NCBI RefSeq assembly: GCF_001676055.1
Contig: NZ_LZEX01000002.1
Span: 62,001 to 126,000 of the forward strand
Length of the DNA stretch: 64,000 nucleotides
Direction of reading: 5' to 3'
Source: Morganella psychrotolerans
GTDB taxonomy: Bacteria; Pseudomonadota; Gammaproteobacteria; Enterobacterales; Enterobacteriaceae
A program made the translations under genes and the position numbers. A model generated the notes under the pieces. That model was not told where the DNA came from. It worked only from the letters and a program-made list of their open reading frames with translations, and did not search any database. Within the stretch, counting starts at the first letter, position 1. Every line of letters begins with the position of its first letter. Below, piece after piece: positions 1 to 9,323 of this stretch.

Positions 1-402
1 ACCCTGCGGTAATATTTCATGAATTTCAATATTACTGAAATCGACTTTCGTCGGAGTCAACTCAGTTAATGCTTCAATAACAGATGCTGACTGACTATTT
101 TCAGCTGCAACAAATGAAAGCGAAAAATGGCCTATCTGAACTGTTGATCCGTAAATTAAGCGAACCTTTGTACCAAAAGGAACCTGCTGTTTATTTACAA
201 AGCAAACCAGCTCCTGACAAATATTCTGTAAAACCGGCCCCGTATTGGTGTAATAAAATAAAACTTCAGTATCCTGACCGCTCCGGGATTGTAATGATAC
301 ATTCGCCGTGAATGCATTAATAATCACCGGATTATCAATGGTATTTTGTTCAGTCAGCTTGACCGATCCTTTCCGGGTCGGCCAGTTAAAATGCAATAAC
401 AT
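1..402 (-). CDS. T6SS-linked protein with FHA-like N-terminus, partial
   Basis: An open frame of 134 codons starts at ATG (402-400) and runs off the window edge without a stop. Its start lies four bases beyond the stop of the PAAR-like gene, so the two are probably co-transcribed. Residues about 67-98 have the pattern of the last strands of an FHA domain (a conserved Gly-Thr-x-Val-x-Leu stretch followed by Val-Gln-Ile-Gly), similar to the N-termini of FHA accessory proteins (TagH/Fha) of T6SS clusters, which bind phosphothreonine and act in post-translational control. The match is by eye and the phosphopeptide-binding residues are not clear. It could be another T6SS accessory protein; the C-terminal part is outside the window. 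Confidence 0.5.
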   Translation of the reverse strand, partial: MLLHFNWPTRKGSVKLTEQNTIDNPVIINAFTANVSLQSRSGQDTEVLFYYTNTGPVLQNICQELVCFVNKQQVPFGTKVRLIYGSTVQIGHFSLSFVAAENSQSASVIEALTELTPTKVDFSNIEIHEILPQG

Positions 403-405
403 GAT

Positions 406-666
406 TCAATGGCCAATAAAGACGTTACATGAGCCACTTGAAATGACGGTACCACACCCGCCACAATCTCCGGCACGGGCAGCCGGAATATTGTTTACAA
501 AGACAGAACATGAAGCACTGGATATGCAACATTTAACGTGGATAGAGCAGCAAACCGGTGCTCCGATAAATGTTTGCGGAATATTATTGGTTGTTACATT
601 ACATGACCCTGCTTCCACACATCCGCAGTGACAGGCAACATCACCCATTCGTGCTGCTGGTAACAT
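406..666 (-). CDS. PAAR-like spike-tip protein, Cys-rich
   Basis: 86 residues, the usual size for a single-domain PAAR/DUF4150-type protein. PAAR proteins cap the VgrG spike with a small metal-binding cone and are delivered with it. The start MLPAARMGDV and two internal repeats of the type Gly-Ser-Cys-Asn-Val plus Asn-Asn-Ile-Pro are typical. There are twelve cysteines, far more than the few needed for one zinc site, so it may bind several metal ions or form disulfides. It follows vgrG by about 60 bases, across a hairpin, and precedes the FHA-like gene. No toxin domain is fused to it, so it is a structural tip or carrier rather than a specialised effector. Confidence 0.85.
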   Translation of the reverse strand: MLPAARMGDVACHCGCVEAGSCNVTTNNIPQTFIGAPVCCSIHVKCCISSASCSVFVNNIPAARAGDCGGCGTVISSGSCNVFIGH

Positions 667-698
667 ATTAGCTCCTTATGCTTCCATATTTCTGCTGG

Positions 699-724
699 GA
701 TATAGCCCCCTGAGGGGCTATATC
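699..724 (-). terminator. Hairpin between vgrG and PAAR-like gene
   Basis: An 11-base perfect inverted repeat (GATATAGCCCC and GGGGCTATATC with a CTGA loop) follows the vgrG stop on the minus strand. There is no U-tract after it in that direction, so it is more likely an attenuator or mRNA 3'-end stabiliser than a full terminator. Confidence 0.55.
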
Positions 725-726
725 GG

Positions 727-3219
727 TCAGAACGGTATTGAACCAGATACTGTTATGCTTGGGTCTGGTGTCGTTATCGACGGTGTCGTTATCGACGGTG
801 TCGTCAGAGACGGTGTTGTCAGAGACGGTGTCGTCAGAGACGGTGTCGTCAGAGACGGTGTCGTCAGGGACGGTGTCGTCAGAGACGGTGTCGTCAGAGA
901 CGGTGTCGTCAGAGACGGTGTCGTCGGTGTTTCAATCGACGGCGATGTTGCTGTTGCCGTTTCAGTTGGTGGTGGCGTCGGCGGACAAATAGTCTTACAT
1001 GGGATCTTCGCAAAGAAGAAGAATCCCGGTAATCCCGGTACTGCCGGCGCTGCTATAGCAACAGGGCTGCCCGGCTGTGTACCAAATCCGCGGGCATGAG
1101 CGTTATCACCAGGGTTCAGGTAGGTACAACAGCCATCCAGGATAAGATCAGATTTCGCTTTGATTTTGATAGTATCAGCAGTGATAACCAACGACCCAAG
1201 GCAACCAATAGCTAACTCACCACCGGCTGTCAGTGCAAATGCGCCTCCGACACCCATCTGCATTGCACCACCAACCGCAACGGAGTGGTAACCTCCGACG
1301 TTGGTTGCATAGGCACCACCGACGTTAATAGCATAAGCGCCACCGACGTTCGTTGAGCTTGCCGCCGCAATATTGACGGAGTGCGCAGCACCAAAGATCC
1401 CGCTATATGCACCGCCGATAACAACCGTATCTGACAAACCAACAATGCGGCTTGATAACCCGACAACATCCTGACTGTAGTTTGCACCCACAATCTCACT
1501 GCGGTTGGCACCAACCATGTTGCTCTTGTTAACGCCTACCGTTTCACTGCGGTTCACCCCGATGGTTGAAGCGGAGCTCACACCAATGGTTTGGGTGTGG
1601 TTTACACCAATTAACTGATCTTCATTCAGTTTTGTTACGCGGTGCATATTTCGTTCGGCTTGCTCCCAGTACTCTTCGAGTCCCGGTTTATCGTCGAAAC
1701 GGATACCGTTGTAGTTAGTTTTTCCCCCGCCGATGGTCCGGCTGATCAAACCACTTTGTGTGCGGTTTGCCGGCAGATCCCATGGTGGTGGTGTTACGTT
1801 GTTATACAGACTGCCGATAATCATCGGGCGATCAGGATCTCCATGCAGGAAGTCAACAATCACCTCCTGACCTACACGCGGAATATAAATCCCGCCGTAA
1901 TTATCCCCGGCCCATGCCTGGCCAACACGGATCCAGCAAGAGTCAGCATCCGTGTTATCGCCATAGCGATCCCACAGGAAACGGACTTTTACGCGGCCGA
2001 ATTCATCTGTCCAGACCGTTTCACCTTTTGGCCCCACAACCAGTGCTGTTTGCGGACCATGAGTGACTGGTTTGCTGATTGTCTGTGGCGGACGATACAC
2101 TTTTGTTGTCGGCTGAACGACAAAACTGGTATAGATACTGAAGGCGTCACTGTCCGTCTGCTGGTTAATTTCAGTTGCACGCAACTGATTAGAAATAACC
2201 AGATATTCACGGTTTGCTTTCGACTGCGGGAAATTCGACATCGAAAATGTCGTACCACAAACCACAGAACGGATTTCACCGGAACCGGTTGCACGGGCAC
2301 CAAGACAACCTTGTTCTTCACTGCGCACACGCGCAAGGAATTCACCCATACCCGGATCATCATAATCACCCGGCCATTGGTACATTTCAAAGCTGTTATA
2401 GTTGGTTTTACGCGGTTTTTTATCCAGTGCGGAGATATCTGCACGGGATTTTTTAAAGTCATAATCCGATGTCAGCCATGATCCCGACGTAATTGTTTCC
2501 TGGGCATGGAATTGATCAATATATTCCTGACCATCTTTCGGTTTATCTGATTCATAACGCAGCGTATGGTAGGCCGGGCTGATAGTACGTTTATGAGCAC
2601 CGACGTGGTCAACCAGCACCAGGCGGTTTTTCATATCATCATGTTCAAAGAACCAGTAAATACCCCACTCTTCCATCAGGCGCTGGATGAAATCAAAGTC
2701 CGTTTCACCATACTGAACCTGGAAATCGAGCGGCGGATACATAGCCGACAAGCGTTTTTCAATCGGAAAGTGATAAGTTGATAAAACTTCATCAATAATA
2801 TCGACGACTGATTTTTGCTGATAAATTTTATAGTCAGATGTCAGTGTGGCCAGGTTGAGCCAGGGACGTACGATAAACTCATACATTGCCTGATTTTCAT
2901 CGCGGCCGACAAAACGGGCCCGCTCAACAAGACCTGAGATCTCACGATGACCTTTACCGGCTCCGCGCTCAATTTCCAGTCCGTTACCATCAAGTTCGAT
3001 GGTGACTGTCATCTGCTGGCCGATAAATTTCTTCAGATCCAGATTTGCCGCGGTCTGCCACGGAATGTTCGGGTTTGCGGGCGTTTTCGCAACCACCTTA
3101 TACTGATACAACGTTGAAAGGGCTTCCTCGCCCTCAAACGTTGATATTGCTAATCCCGGCTCGCCCAGTAAATTGGGCATTGCCGAGCAATGCAAGGTTA
3201 ATGTTCGAGGCATATTCAC
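727..3219 (-). CDS. vgrG: T6SS spike protein VgrG with Thr/Pro/Ser repeat tail
   Basis: 830 residues. VgrG trimers form the puncturing spike of the T6SS. Residues about 1-390 are the gp27-like base, about 400-500 the gp5-like OB fold (conserved stretches around GRVKVRFLWD and SCWIRVGQAWAG, ending in a DPDRPMIIGSLYNN-type motif), and about 530-690 the beta-helix spike of short repeats (SVAVGGA-like). There is no evolved enzymatic domain. Instead the last ~70 residues are a low-complexity tail with eight SLTTP and two SITTP units, ending in Ile-Pro-Phe. The tail is encoded by a 15-base tandem repeat. The gene sits between an unknown gene and the PAAR-like tip, the normal place for a spike. The tail may be a flexible cargo linker or an O-glycosylation target (inference). 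Confidence 0.95.
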   Translation of the reverse strand: MNMPRTLTLHCSAMPNLLGEPGLAISTFEGEEALSTLYQYKVVAKTPANPNIPWQTAANLDLKKFIGQQMTVTIELDGNGLEIERGAGKGHREISGLVERARFVGRDENQAMYEFIVRPWLNLATLTSDYKIYQQKSVVDIIDEVLSTYHFPIEKRLSAMYPPLDFQVQYGETDFDFIQRLMEEWGIYWFFEHDDMKNRLVLVDHVGAHKRTISPAYHTLRYESDKPKDGQEYIDQFHAQETITSGSWLTSDYDFKKSRADISALDKKPRKTNYNSFEMYQWPGDYDDPGMGEFLARVRSEEQGCLGARATGSGEIRSVVCGTTFSMSNFPQSKANREYLVISNQLRATEINQQTDSDAFSIYTSFVVQPTTKVYRPPQTISKPVTHGPQTALVVGPKGETVWTDEFGRVKVRFLWDRYGDNTDADSCWIRVGQAWAGDNYGGIYIPRVGQEVIVDFLHGDPDRPMIIGSLYNNVTPPPWDLPANRTQSGLISRTIGGGKTNYNGIRFDDKPGLEEYWEQAERNMHRVTKLNEDQLIGVNHTQTIGVSSASTIGVNRSETVGVNKSNMVGANRSEIVGANYSQDVVGLSSRIVGLSDTVVIGGAYSGIFGAAHSVNIAAASSTNVGGAYAINVGGAYATNVGGYHSVAVGGAMQMGVGGAFALTAGGELAIGCLGSLVITADTIKIKAKSDLILDGCCTYLNPGDNAHARGFGTQPGSPVAIAAPAVPGLPGFFFFAKIPCKTICPPTPPPTETATATSPSIETPTTPSLTTPSLTTPSLTTPSLTTPSLTTPSLTTPSLTTPSLTTPSITTPSITTPDPSITVSGSIPF
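766..925. repeat. 15-bp tandem repeat encoding the VgrG tail
   Basis: About ten copies of the unit GGTGTCGTCAGAGAC (plus-strand reading), with the two outermost copies diverged to GGTGTCGTTATCGAC. On the minus strand they encode the Ser-Leu/Ile-Thr-Thr-Pro units of VgrG. The near identity of the inner copies suggests recent expansion, and copy number is likely to vary between strains without breaking the frame. Confidence 0.92.
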
Positions 3220-3263
3220 ACCTAATTGGTTTGATACAAATCAAATTTGTATTAAGCTCATAA

Positions 3264-3920
3264 TTAAACGGAGACATCCATATTTCTGATGTCTATTTTG
3301 ACTGAGTCTAAAATGTTTCCCTGCCGATTCAGACGCCATAGCCAGGCAGAGTCAAAAGACTTAATACAATAAGGCCAATTCATCCATGGCATCGCGCTAA
3401 CCCCTCCATTGTCATTGATATTACAATCCAGATAAGTCGTTTCAGATGTAAGTACGTCCAGGTTGTTCTTAAACTGAAACTGTGACTTTAAGAGTACTGA
3501 CTCCCATAACGGCGAGTAATATCGTTGCAGCGACGTAACCCAACTTCTTAATTTCTTTTCATCTATCACACTGTTTTCATTTTCAATATGAAATGCTATT
3601 ATTCTGGAACACCAAAAAATAACATTAGATATATTACTCAGATTCTTAATCATCCATTTATCTGAAGTCTTTGTGTACAGAACAATACATTTTCCATCAT
3701 CGAGAAGACTGAAAGCACCAAGATAAAATGCGTCTTTCTTTGTTGATGCCGGAACAACAAAACACCACGGAAAATGTTTAGAAATCACCTTACTATTCAG
3801 TGAATGATTTATATTCAAATGACTGCATTGCCGGATAACACGCTGAATCACGTGATTACTCTTCCGTTTTTTTCTTCCGGAACTATTTCCTAAGCCTGAG
3901 AAAATTATTTTTATTTTCAT
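3264..3920 (-). CDS. Hypothetical protein in T6SS cluster
   Basis: 218 residues that I do not recognise. It lies between tssM and vgrG on the same strand, about 100 bases from tssM and 44 bases from vgrG. There is no signal peptide or membrane segment. The N-terminus is very basic, and the middle alternates hydrophobic strands with charged loops. Base composition is more AT-rich than the neighbouring core genes. The position would fit an accessory protein, an effector adaptor or a diverged TagF-type regulator, but no motif decides between these. Confidence 0.6.
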   Translation of the reverse strand: MKIKIIFSGLGNSSGRKKRKSNHVIQRVIRQCSHLNINHSLNSKVISKHFPWCFVVPASTKKDAFYLGAFSLLDDGKCIVLYTKTSDKWMIKNLSNISNVIFWCSRIIAFHIENENSVIDEKKLRSWVTSLQRYYSPLWESVLLKSQFQFKNNLDVLTSETTYLDCNINDNGGVSAMPWMNWPYCIKSFDSAWLWRLNRQGNILDSVKIDIRNMDVSV

Positions 3921-4024
3921 AATGAGCAGCCATTTATCAATATAAAGAAATTGCTCTAATAATTAATAGGAAAAGTCCACAATTAAATACGTGGACGAAC
4001 AATCTTAATTATAAATACCTATCA

Positions 4025-7000
4025 TTAAATAGAAGTCGGACATTTAAATTTCTTTAGCATTGTATTAATCGGCTTTCCTTTATAGTTCAATCCATTGATA
4101 TTTATACTGACCTTCTGATCACCAAACTTATAAACTATTACCTGCTTAGCGGCTGATGTCATTTTCTGCTCACTGGCCATATCCATCCAGCGTAATAACG
4201 ACCACTCTCCCATGAGCACCCGTTCATCGCTGCTTTCTGCGTTATCTGCAGAAACGGCATTCATCGTAATCGTATTTTCAGAATCCGCCTCAGGCCATTT
4301 AAATGATTTCGGCCAGACCGGGCCGTGTTTATACGTCAGATTTGTACCATTAATGTTCATACCAAACTGCAATATTCTCGGCGACAGAGCCGGAATGCTT
4401 GCCGTAAAACTAAATGATATATTTTCACTCATCCCATTACGAAAAAAAGCTTTTTTGATCTCCTGGGCCTGCTCGAAAAAACGCAGAACCTCCTTATCTT
4501 CATTTCCGCGGAGATCTTCGCGCTTATAGCGCCATGGTGAAGTCGTGGTATCAACCAGCTTCACCATATTCTCTTTAAAATAGGCATCAACGATACCGTT
4601 AGGCCCGAAAAAAACTTCGAACTCCTCAAGACTGACTTCCTCTTCGCTGTTTGCAAAGGGATAGCTTCCCTGAAAAGAGGCGACACACATGTCGCCTAAT
4701 TCAAGTTTTACTGCTTCATTGCTCTGTGCGGTAAACTGCTGGCTGAGCTTTGTTGATATCCCGCCCAGCAGCGGCATGATTATCGCTTTAAGCGGTGCCG
4801 GCCAGAGCCGGGACTCCGCTTTCAACCGTTTTTCAGCTTCTGACGGAAACGGCAGCGCACTTCCGTCTTCCATGGTTGATTCTTTAATAACCAGATAGTT
4901 ATGTTGATCGCCTAACATATTGATAATTTTAACCAACCCGTTATCGCTACCCTGACCGGCCTGCATCACCCGGCCGCCCGGTTTTGGAGAAGTATCCAGA
5001 TTGACTAACCTGTGAAGTGCGCCAAACCGGCGATCCACGTTGTCATACAGAATTTTTTTCTCACGTTGTGATAACGCATCTTTTACTGTTTTAATATCTT
5101 TCAGGTTACGGGCAACCGATCCCATACGTCCGGTAGTCAGATTTCTGCCCGCCTGAGTCTGGGACAGATCCGGCATTTCGGATTCCTGTTTTGCAAAATC
5201 AACCGATACCGCAGTTTCATGCGCAATCTGCGTCATCATGTCAATCAACGGGGAATCCGGTGAGCTGAGGATCTGCAACGCATACATATCAAACGTTGTA
5301 TCGTTTCCCACCGCTCCGTCCGGGACCAGTTTTTTTAACTGGATCCCGTTAAGAAACTGATTCCACGTTGCCACATATTCCTGAAGATAGAGTTTCAGAA
5401 CCGCTTCTTCAGTTTCTGTCATATAGAAGCCGTCCAGTTGCTTAATCTCAACTTTACGGCCTTCGTTTTTTTGTCCGGTGATCCAACTATCCTCAGACTG
5501 GATAGTTTTCACGTACTCTGTCAGTTTTTTTTTTAAAAACCTGATGATAGCCGGCATTGGTAAAAATGCCGGGGATACCATTTACCGCGAGTGTTTCATC
5601 GCTGATTTCCAGAATACTGCCTAACTGATCACCACTTAGCTTATACAGGGTTATATTCTCAGGCGCCTCTGTCATCGCCTGTTCTTTAACCTTCTGATAC
5701 AGGCGCGAGGCTAACGGCTTTTTTTGCAGAACCACACGGGCTGCCGCAACAAGACGGTCATTAATCTCTGAGTTATACTGATTCCAGTTCGGATCATTAA
5801 ACAGCTCTTCCAGGTGAGAAACAAAAACAATCGTCTGACCATAATTCTCAATCATATGCGTTGTCTGTGCTTCTTCTGTCAGCGATTTAATCAGGTAATC
5901 TTTATCAAATTTCCCTTCACCGTGCAGGATCAGATATGTTTTAAGCTTATCGTAAATAACATCCTGGTTATCGGTCGTCACCGCATCAAACAGGGACTTC
6001 TCTGTCATTCTTTCCAGAGAGAAAAGCAGCCAGCGTTGCAGGAAATACTGATAAATCTTGTTCGATTCTTCCTGGATATCAAAACCGACATACAGACCGT
6101 AACGATAAGAAAGACGCGGATCTTTAAAGTCAAACACACCCAGAACCGGAATATCCTGTGTCAGTGACAGCATTTTCGCCAGTAAACCGTCGCTGTTCGT
6201 TTCCAGATACTCATCCACGACAGTCGATACCTGTTCGACTTTCTCAGTAGCTTCATCCAGATAGACACGGTTATTATGATAACTGTTCACCAGTGCATAA
6301 CATAACCAGATAGTCAGCAGGATACACAACAGATGTCCGGTAAGCGTCTGGAAGCGGTACTTCGCAGTCAGTGCCAGGTTATAGCGCACCAGATTGCGGT
6401 CACGGATAAAGTTATCAAACAGCTGTTTCAGGAAGAAATGCTTGCCGTTAACGTTTTCCTGAACCAGACGATCTTCCGTATCTTCAGCCTTATCAGCAAT
6501 AGCATCTTTACCTTCAAGGCTGCTCGCCATATCACGCCATTTCTGGACAATGGTATGCGGATTAAGCAGTGACTGCATCGTTGACTGCGTACTGCTGGCA
6601 AAGTAAATACCGCGCAGTGACGTATATTTCTGCGTGTCATCATAGCGGGATGGCGAGAAAACATTCTGACCAAACTCGGTGATGGCATCCGCCAGTAAAC
6701 GGAAATCCTGTGGCAACTGATACATGCGTTTACGCGTGGTGACATCATATTCATCCAGCATACGCGCGGTCATATCTTTATCGAGGCGGCTCTCCAGCCC
6801 GGATAATTCATTGCGCAGGACATCGCGGATCTCGACAACGGCATCCGATTTCTTCTTCTTCTCACCGAACGGCAGTGTGAAGCCCCAGATCTGATCACGC
6901 TCTTCGAGTGTCAGGGATCGGAAGTATTCATCAAAACCGGACACCATATCCATTTTGGTGATCAGTACATACACTGGGAAACGGACACCTAACTCATGAC

Positions 7001-7925
7001 GCAGAAAGTCCAGTTGTGTTCTGAATTTTGACGATAATGCATACAGCTCTTTTTTATCTTTGCCCATCAGATCAGTGACAGGAATTGTCACAACCACACC
7101 ATTGAGTGATTTCAGCGGACGGTTTTTCTTGATGGCTTTAACTAAGGCATCCCACTCACCGCTGTTTTCATCAAGTTCATTGATGTATTTACCGGAAGTA
7201 TCAACAAAAATAGCTTCGTTGGTAAACCAGCATTCACAGTTTGTGGTCGGGGTACTCTCTTTAGAGACGCGAAGCAATTGTTCCGGCAGCGGGAATTCCT
7301 GACCCGATGACAGGATCGCCGTAGTTTTCCCTGCGTCCTTCGGACCCAGCATCATGTACCACGGCAGATCGTAAACGACTTTCTTCGGACGCCAGAAATA
7401 GCTCCAGCGGGAAATTTTACGGCCGGTGTATGCGACATACCGTGCAGCGTTGTTAATAATAGCAACTACTTCACGATAACGTTCCACCCGTACTGAGTCG
7501 ACTCTTCTGTTTTTAAAGAAACGATCCAATTTTTCCGGGTTAAAGCGCAACATGGAGATCAGCAGCCAGACGCAGTACAACAACGTCGCCAGCGTGATAA
7601 CCCCGATAACAATCAGACGAGGGGTTGTCTCCTCAAAAGGATAGGATTCACCAAGTAACAGATATGGCGAAAAGACCCAGAATGTGACGCAGACCGTCAG
7701 TACCCCGAGCAGAAAACACGGAACACGGCACCATAGCCCGACAAATATGACAGCCAGCAGTACGATATATGTAATCCGTGATGTGCTGTCTTCAAGCGGA
7801 CGGATTTCACCGTAGCCGAATGTCGGTCCCAGGTACCATATAATGGCGGCTAATAACAAAAAGAAGAGAAAAATCAGGACTCTTTTTGTAAACCGTAGTG
7901 CAAATGTTCTATTCCAGAATGACAT
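4025..7925 (-). CDS. tssM: T6SS inner-membrane protein TssM, frame interrupted at A10 run
   Basis: TssM (IcmF) bridges the inner membrane and periplasm in the TssJLM complex. The first frame (7925-5493, 810 residues) has N-terminal membrane segments at about 15-33, 51-80 and 103-125, a Walker A motif GPKDAGKT at 194-201, and a further membrane segment near 530. It then runs into a run of ten A (5534-5525, minus strand) and stops at 5493. The C-terminal periplasmic half continues in another frame to 4025 (ending in KFKCPTSI). Removing one A, or adding two, joins them as VFKKKLTEYVKT and gives about 1,299 residues, a normal TssM length. Transcriptional slippage on a poly-A run is known to rescue an interrupted tssM in Citrobacter rodentium; sequencing error is the main alternative. 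Confidence 0.93.
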
Positions 7926-7934
7926 TTTTAAAAC

Positions 7935-9323
7935 TCACAGATAGGTAACATAAACTTCAACACGCCGGTTCAGCGCACGCCCCTGCTCATCTTTATTACT
8001 GCTGACAGGTTGTGAAGCACCCATGCCTTTTGTCTGAATGTTCTGGGAAGGGATCCCGGTCCGCACAAAGAACTGACCCACAGATTCTGCCCGTTTCAGT
8101 GACAACTCTTCATTACTCGCAAACTTCGCCCGTCCGATAGGAACCGAGTCAGTATGGCCGGAAATAACCACTTTACCGTCGACGCGTTTTACTTCATCAG
8201 CTACGCGAACAAGGATACTGTCCATTTCAGGTTTAACTTCCTGTTTCCCGGAGAGGAACATGGCATCACCACGGAATATCACAATACTTTGCGGACCCGT
8301 TTCATCCACGGTAACCAACCCTTTGGCGATTTCATCTTTCAGTAAAATAGCCAGGCGCATCCGTGGTACGGCAACTGCCAGTTGAGTATGTTTCAGTTCA
8401 CCACGTTTGAGTGAGGCGACCCGGTCATTAAATTCACCAAGATCAACCATCAGCCAGTATTTGAAGAGAGCAAACAGACTGATCAGAATAAAGCCGCTGA
8501 TAATTATTGAGATACGAACAGGTAAATAAACCCGGCGTACTTCATTATCATCCTGAGTCACTGTCGCATTCGGCGATAACGCTGCCGGTACAGAGTCTCT
8601 CGTGCTCTGCTGTAATGAAAGCAGACGCTGACGGATTTTATTCAGCTGACGATCGCCGTTTTCAATAATACTGTAGCGACCTTCAAACCCGAGGCCGAGA
8701 ATACGGGAAAGGATATCCAGTACATCCGTGTATTCCTGCGGGTTCATGGATAAACGACCAATCAGCAGGAAAAATTTATTCCCCCCGTCGTTATCCCCTT
8801 CAAAGTGGTTCAGAAGGTTACTCTGAGACCAGCCGGAGGCCAGACCCCAGGCTTTTGAGTGAACAGATTCATCAACTGCGGTACAAATGGCATAACGGAT
8901 AATCGCCATTTTCTGCCATGCAATACTCACGGCATCACACACCGCCGTGAAAGTGGCAATTTCGTTCTTCAGGCTCTTTTTAAGAATTTCCACCTGTTTC
9001 AGATCAGAGACCTGATCAGGCAGTTCACTGAGCGCCCGTAATAATGGCTGCACAGCTTCAAGTAACGGATCTTCTGCCCGGCTTACACGCTGAATCCGGG
9101 CCTGGATGCTTTCGCTTTTAATTGCAAGATCACGGTAATCAATCGCTTCTGCTCCCATGCCCAGCGGATCACTGTCCAGCGGAGCAAAGAAACTACCATC
9201 ATCATGCAAAAAAGCCCCCATCGACTGAGGGGTCTGCTCTTCCTGATTCTCCGTCGATGCGCCGTCAGAGCCTTTTTGGGCCTGATCAGGATCATCACCG
9301 TAATTGTCATTAAACAGATTCAT
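7935..9323 (-). CDS. tssL: T6SS membrane protein TssL with OmpA-like domain
   Basis: 462 residues from the ATG at 9323 (MNLFNDNYGD), which overlaps the tssK stop as TAATG and has a GAGG ribosome site; an upstream in-frame ATG at 9341 is less likely. The N-terminal DotU-type cytoplasmic domain spans about 60-240, with a C-terminal-anchor-type membrane segment near 270-290 (IIISGFILISLFALF). An OmpA-type peptidoglycan-binding domain follows at about 350-462, with the GHTDSVP and NRRVEVYV motifs. It is therefore an extended TssL that binds the cell wall itself. It is nine bases upstream of tssM, as expected for membrane-complex partners. Confidence 0.95.
   Translation of the reverse strand: MNLFNDNYGDDPDQAQKGSDGASTENQEEQTPQSMGAFLHDDGSFFAPLDSDPLGMGAEAIDYRDLAIKSESIQARIQRVSRAEDPLLEAVQPLLRALSELPDQVSDLKQVEILKKSLKNEIATFTAVCDAVSIAWQKMAIIRYAICTAVDESVHSKAWGLASGWSQSNLLNHFEGDNDGGNKFFLLIGRLSMNPQEYTDVLDILSRILGLGFEGRYSIIENGDRQLNKIRQRLLSLQQSTRDSVPAALSPNATVTQDDNEVRRVYLPVRISIIISGFILISLFALFKYWLMVDLGEFNDRVASLKRGELKHTQLAVAVPRMRLAILLKDEIAKGLVTVDETGPQSIVIFRGDAMFLSGKQEVKPEMDSILVRVADEVKRVDGKVVISGHTDSVPIGRAKFASNEELSLKRAESVGQFFVRTGIPSQNIQTKGMGASQPVSSNKDEQGRALNRRVEVYVTYL

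Noticed and set aside
766-925. CRISPR array
   Set aside because: The copies are head-to-tail with no spacers and encode protein in frame.
738-1099. Plus-strand frames rich in Ser-Glu-Thr-Val or Val-Arg-Asp-Gly repeats
   Set aside because: They are antisense readings of the VgrG tail repeat, kept open only because the repeat unit is 15 bases.
1642-2481. 279-codon open frame on the plus strand
   Set aside because: It is antisense to vgrG, with His/Cys/Ile-rich nonsense composition and no ribosome site.
5525-5540. -1 ribosomal frameshift in tssM
   Set aside because: The downstream frame needs a +1 (or -2) change, so a classic -1 slippery heptamer cannot join the halves; loss of an A in RNA or DNA can.
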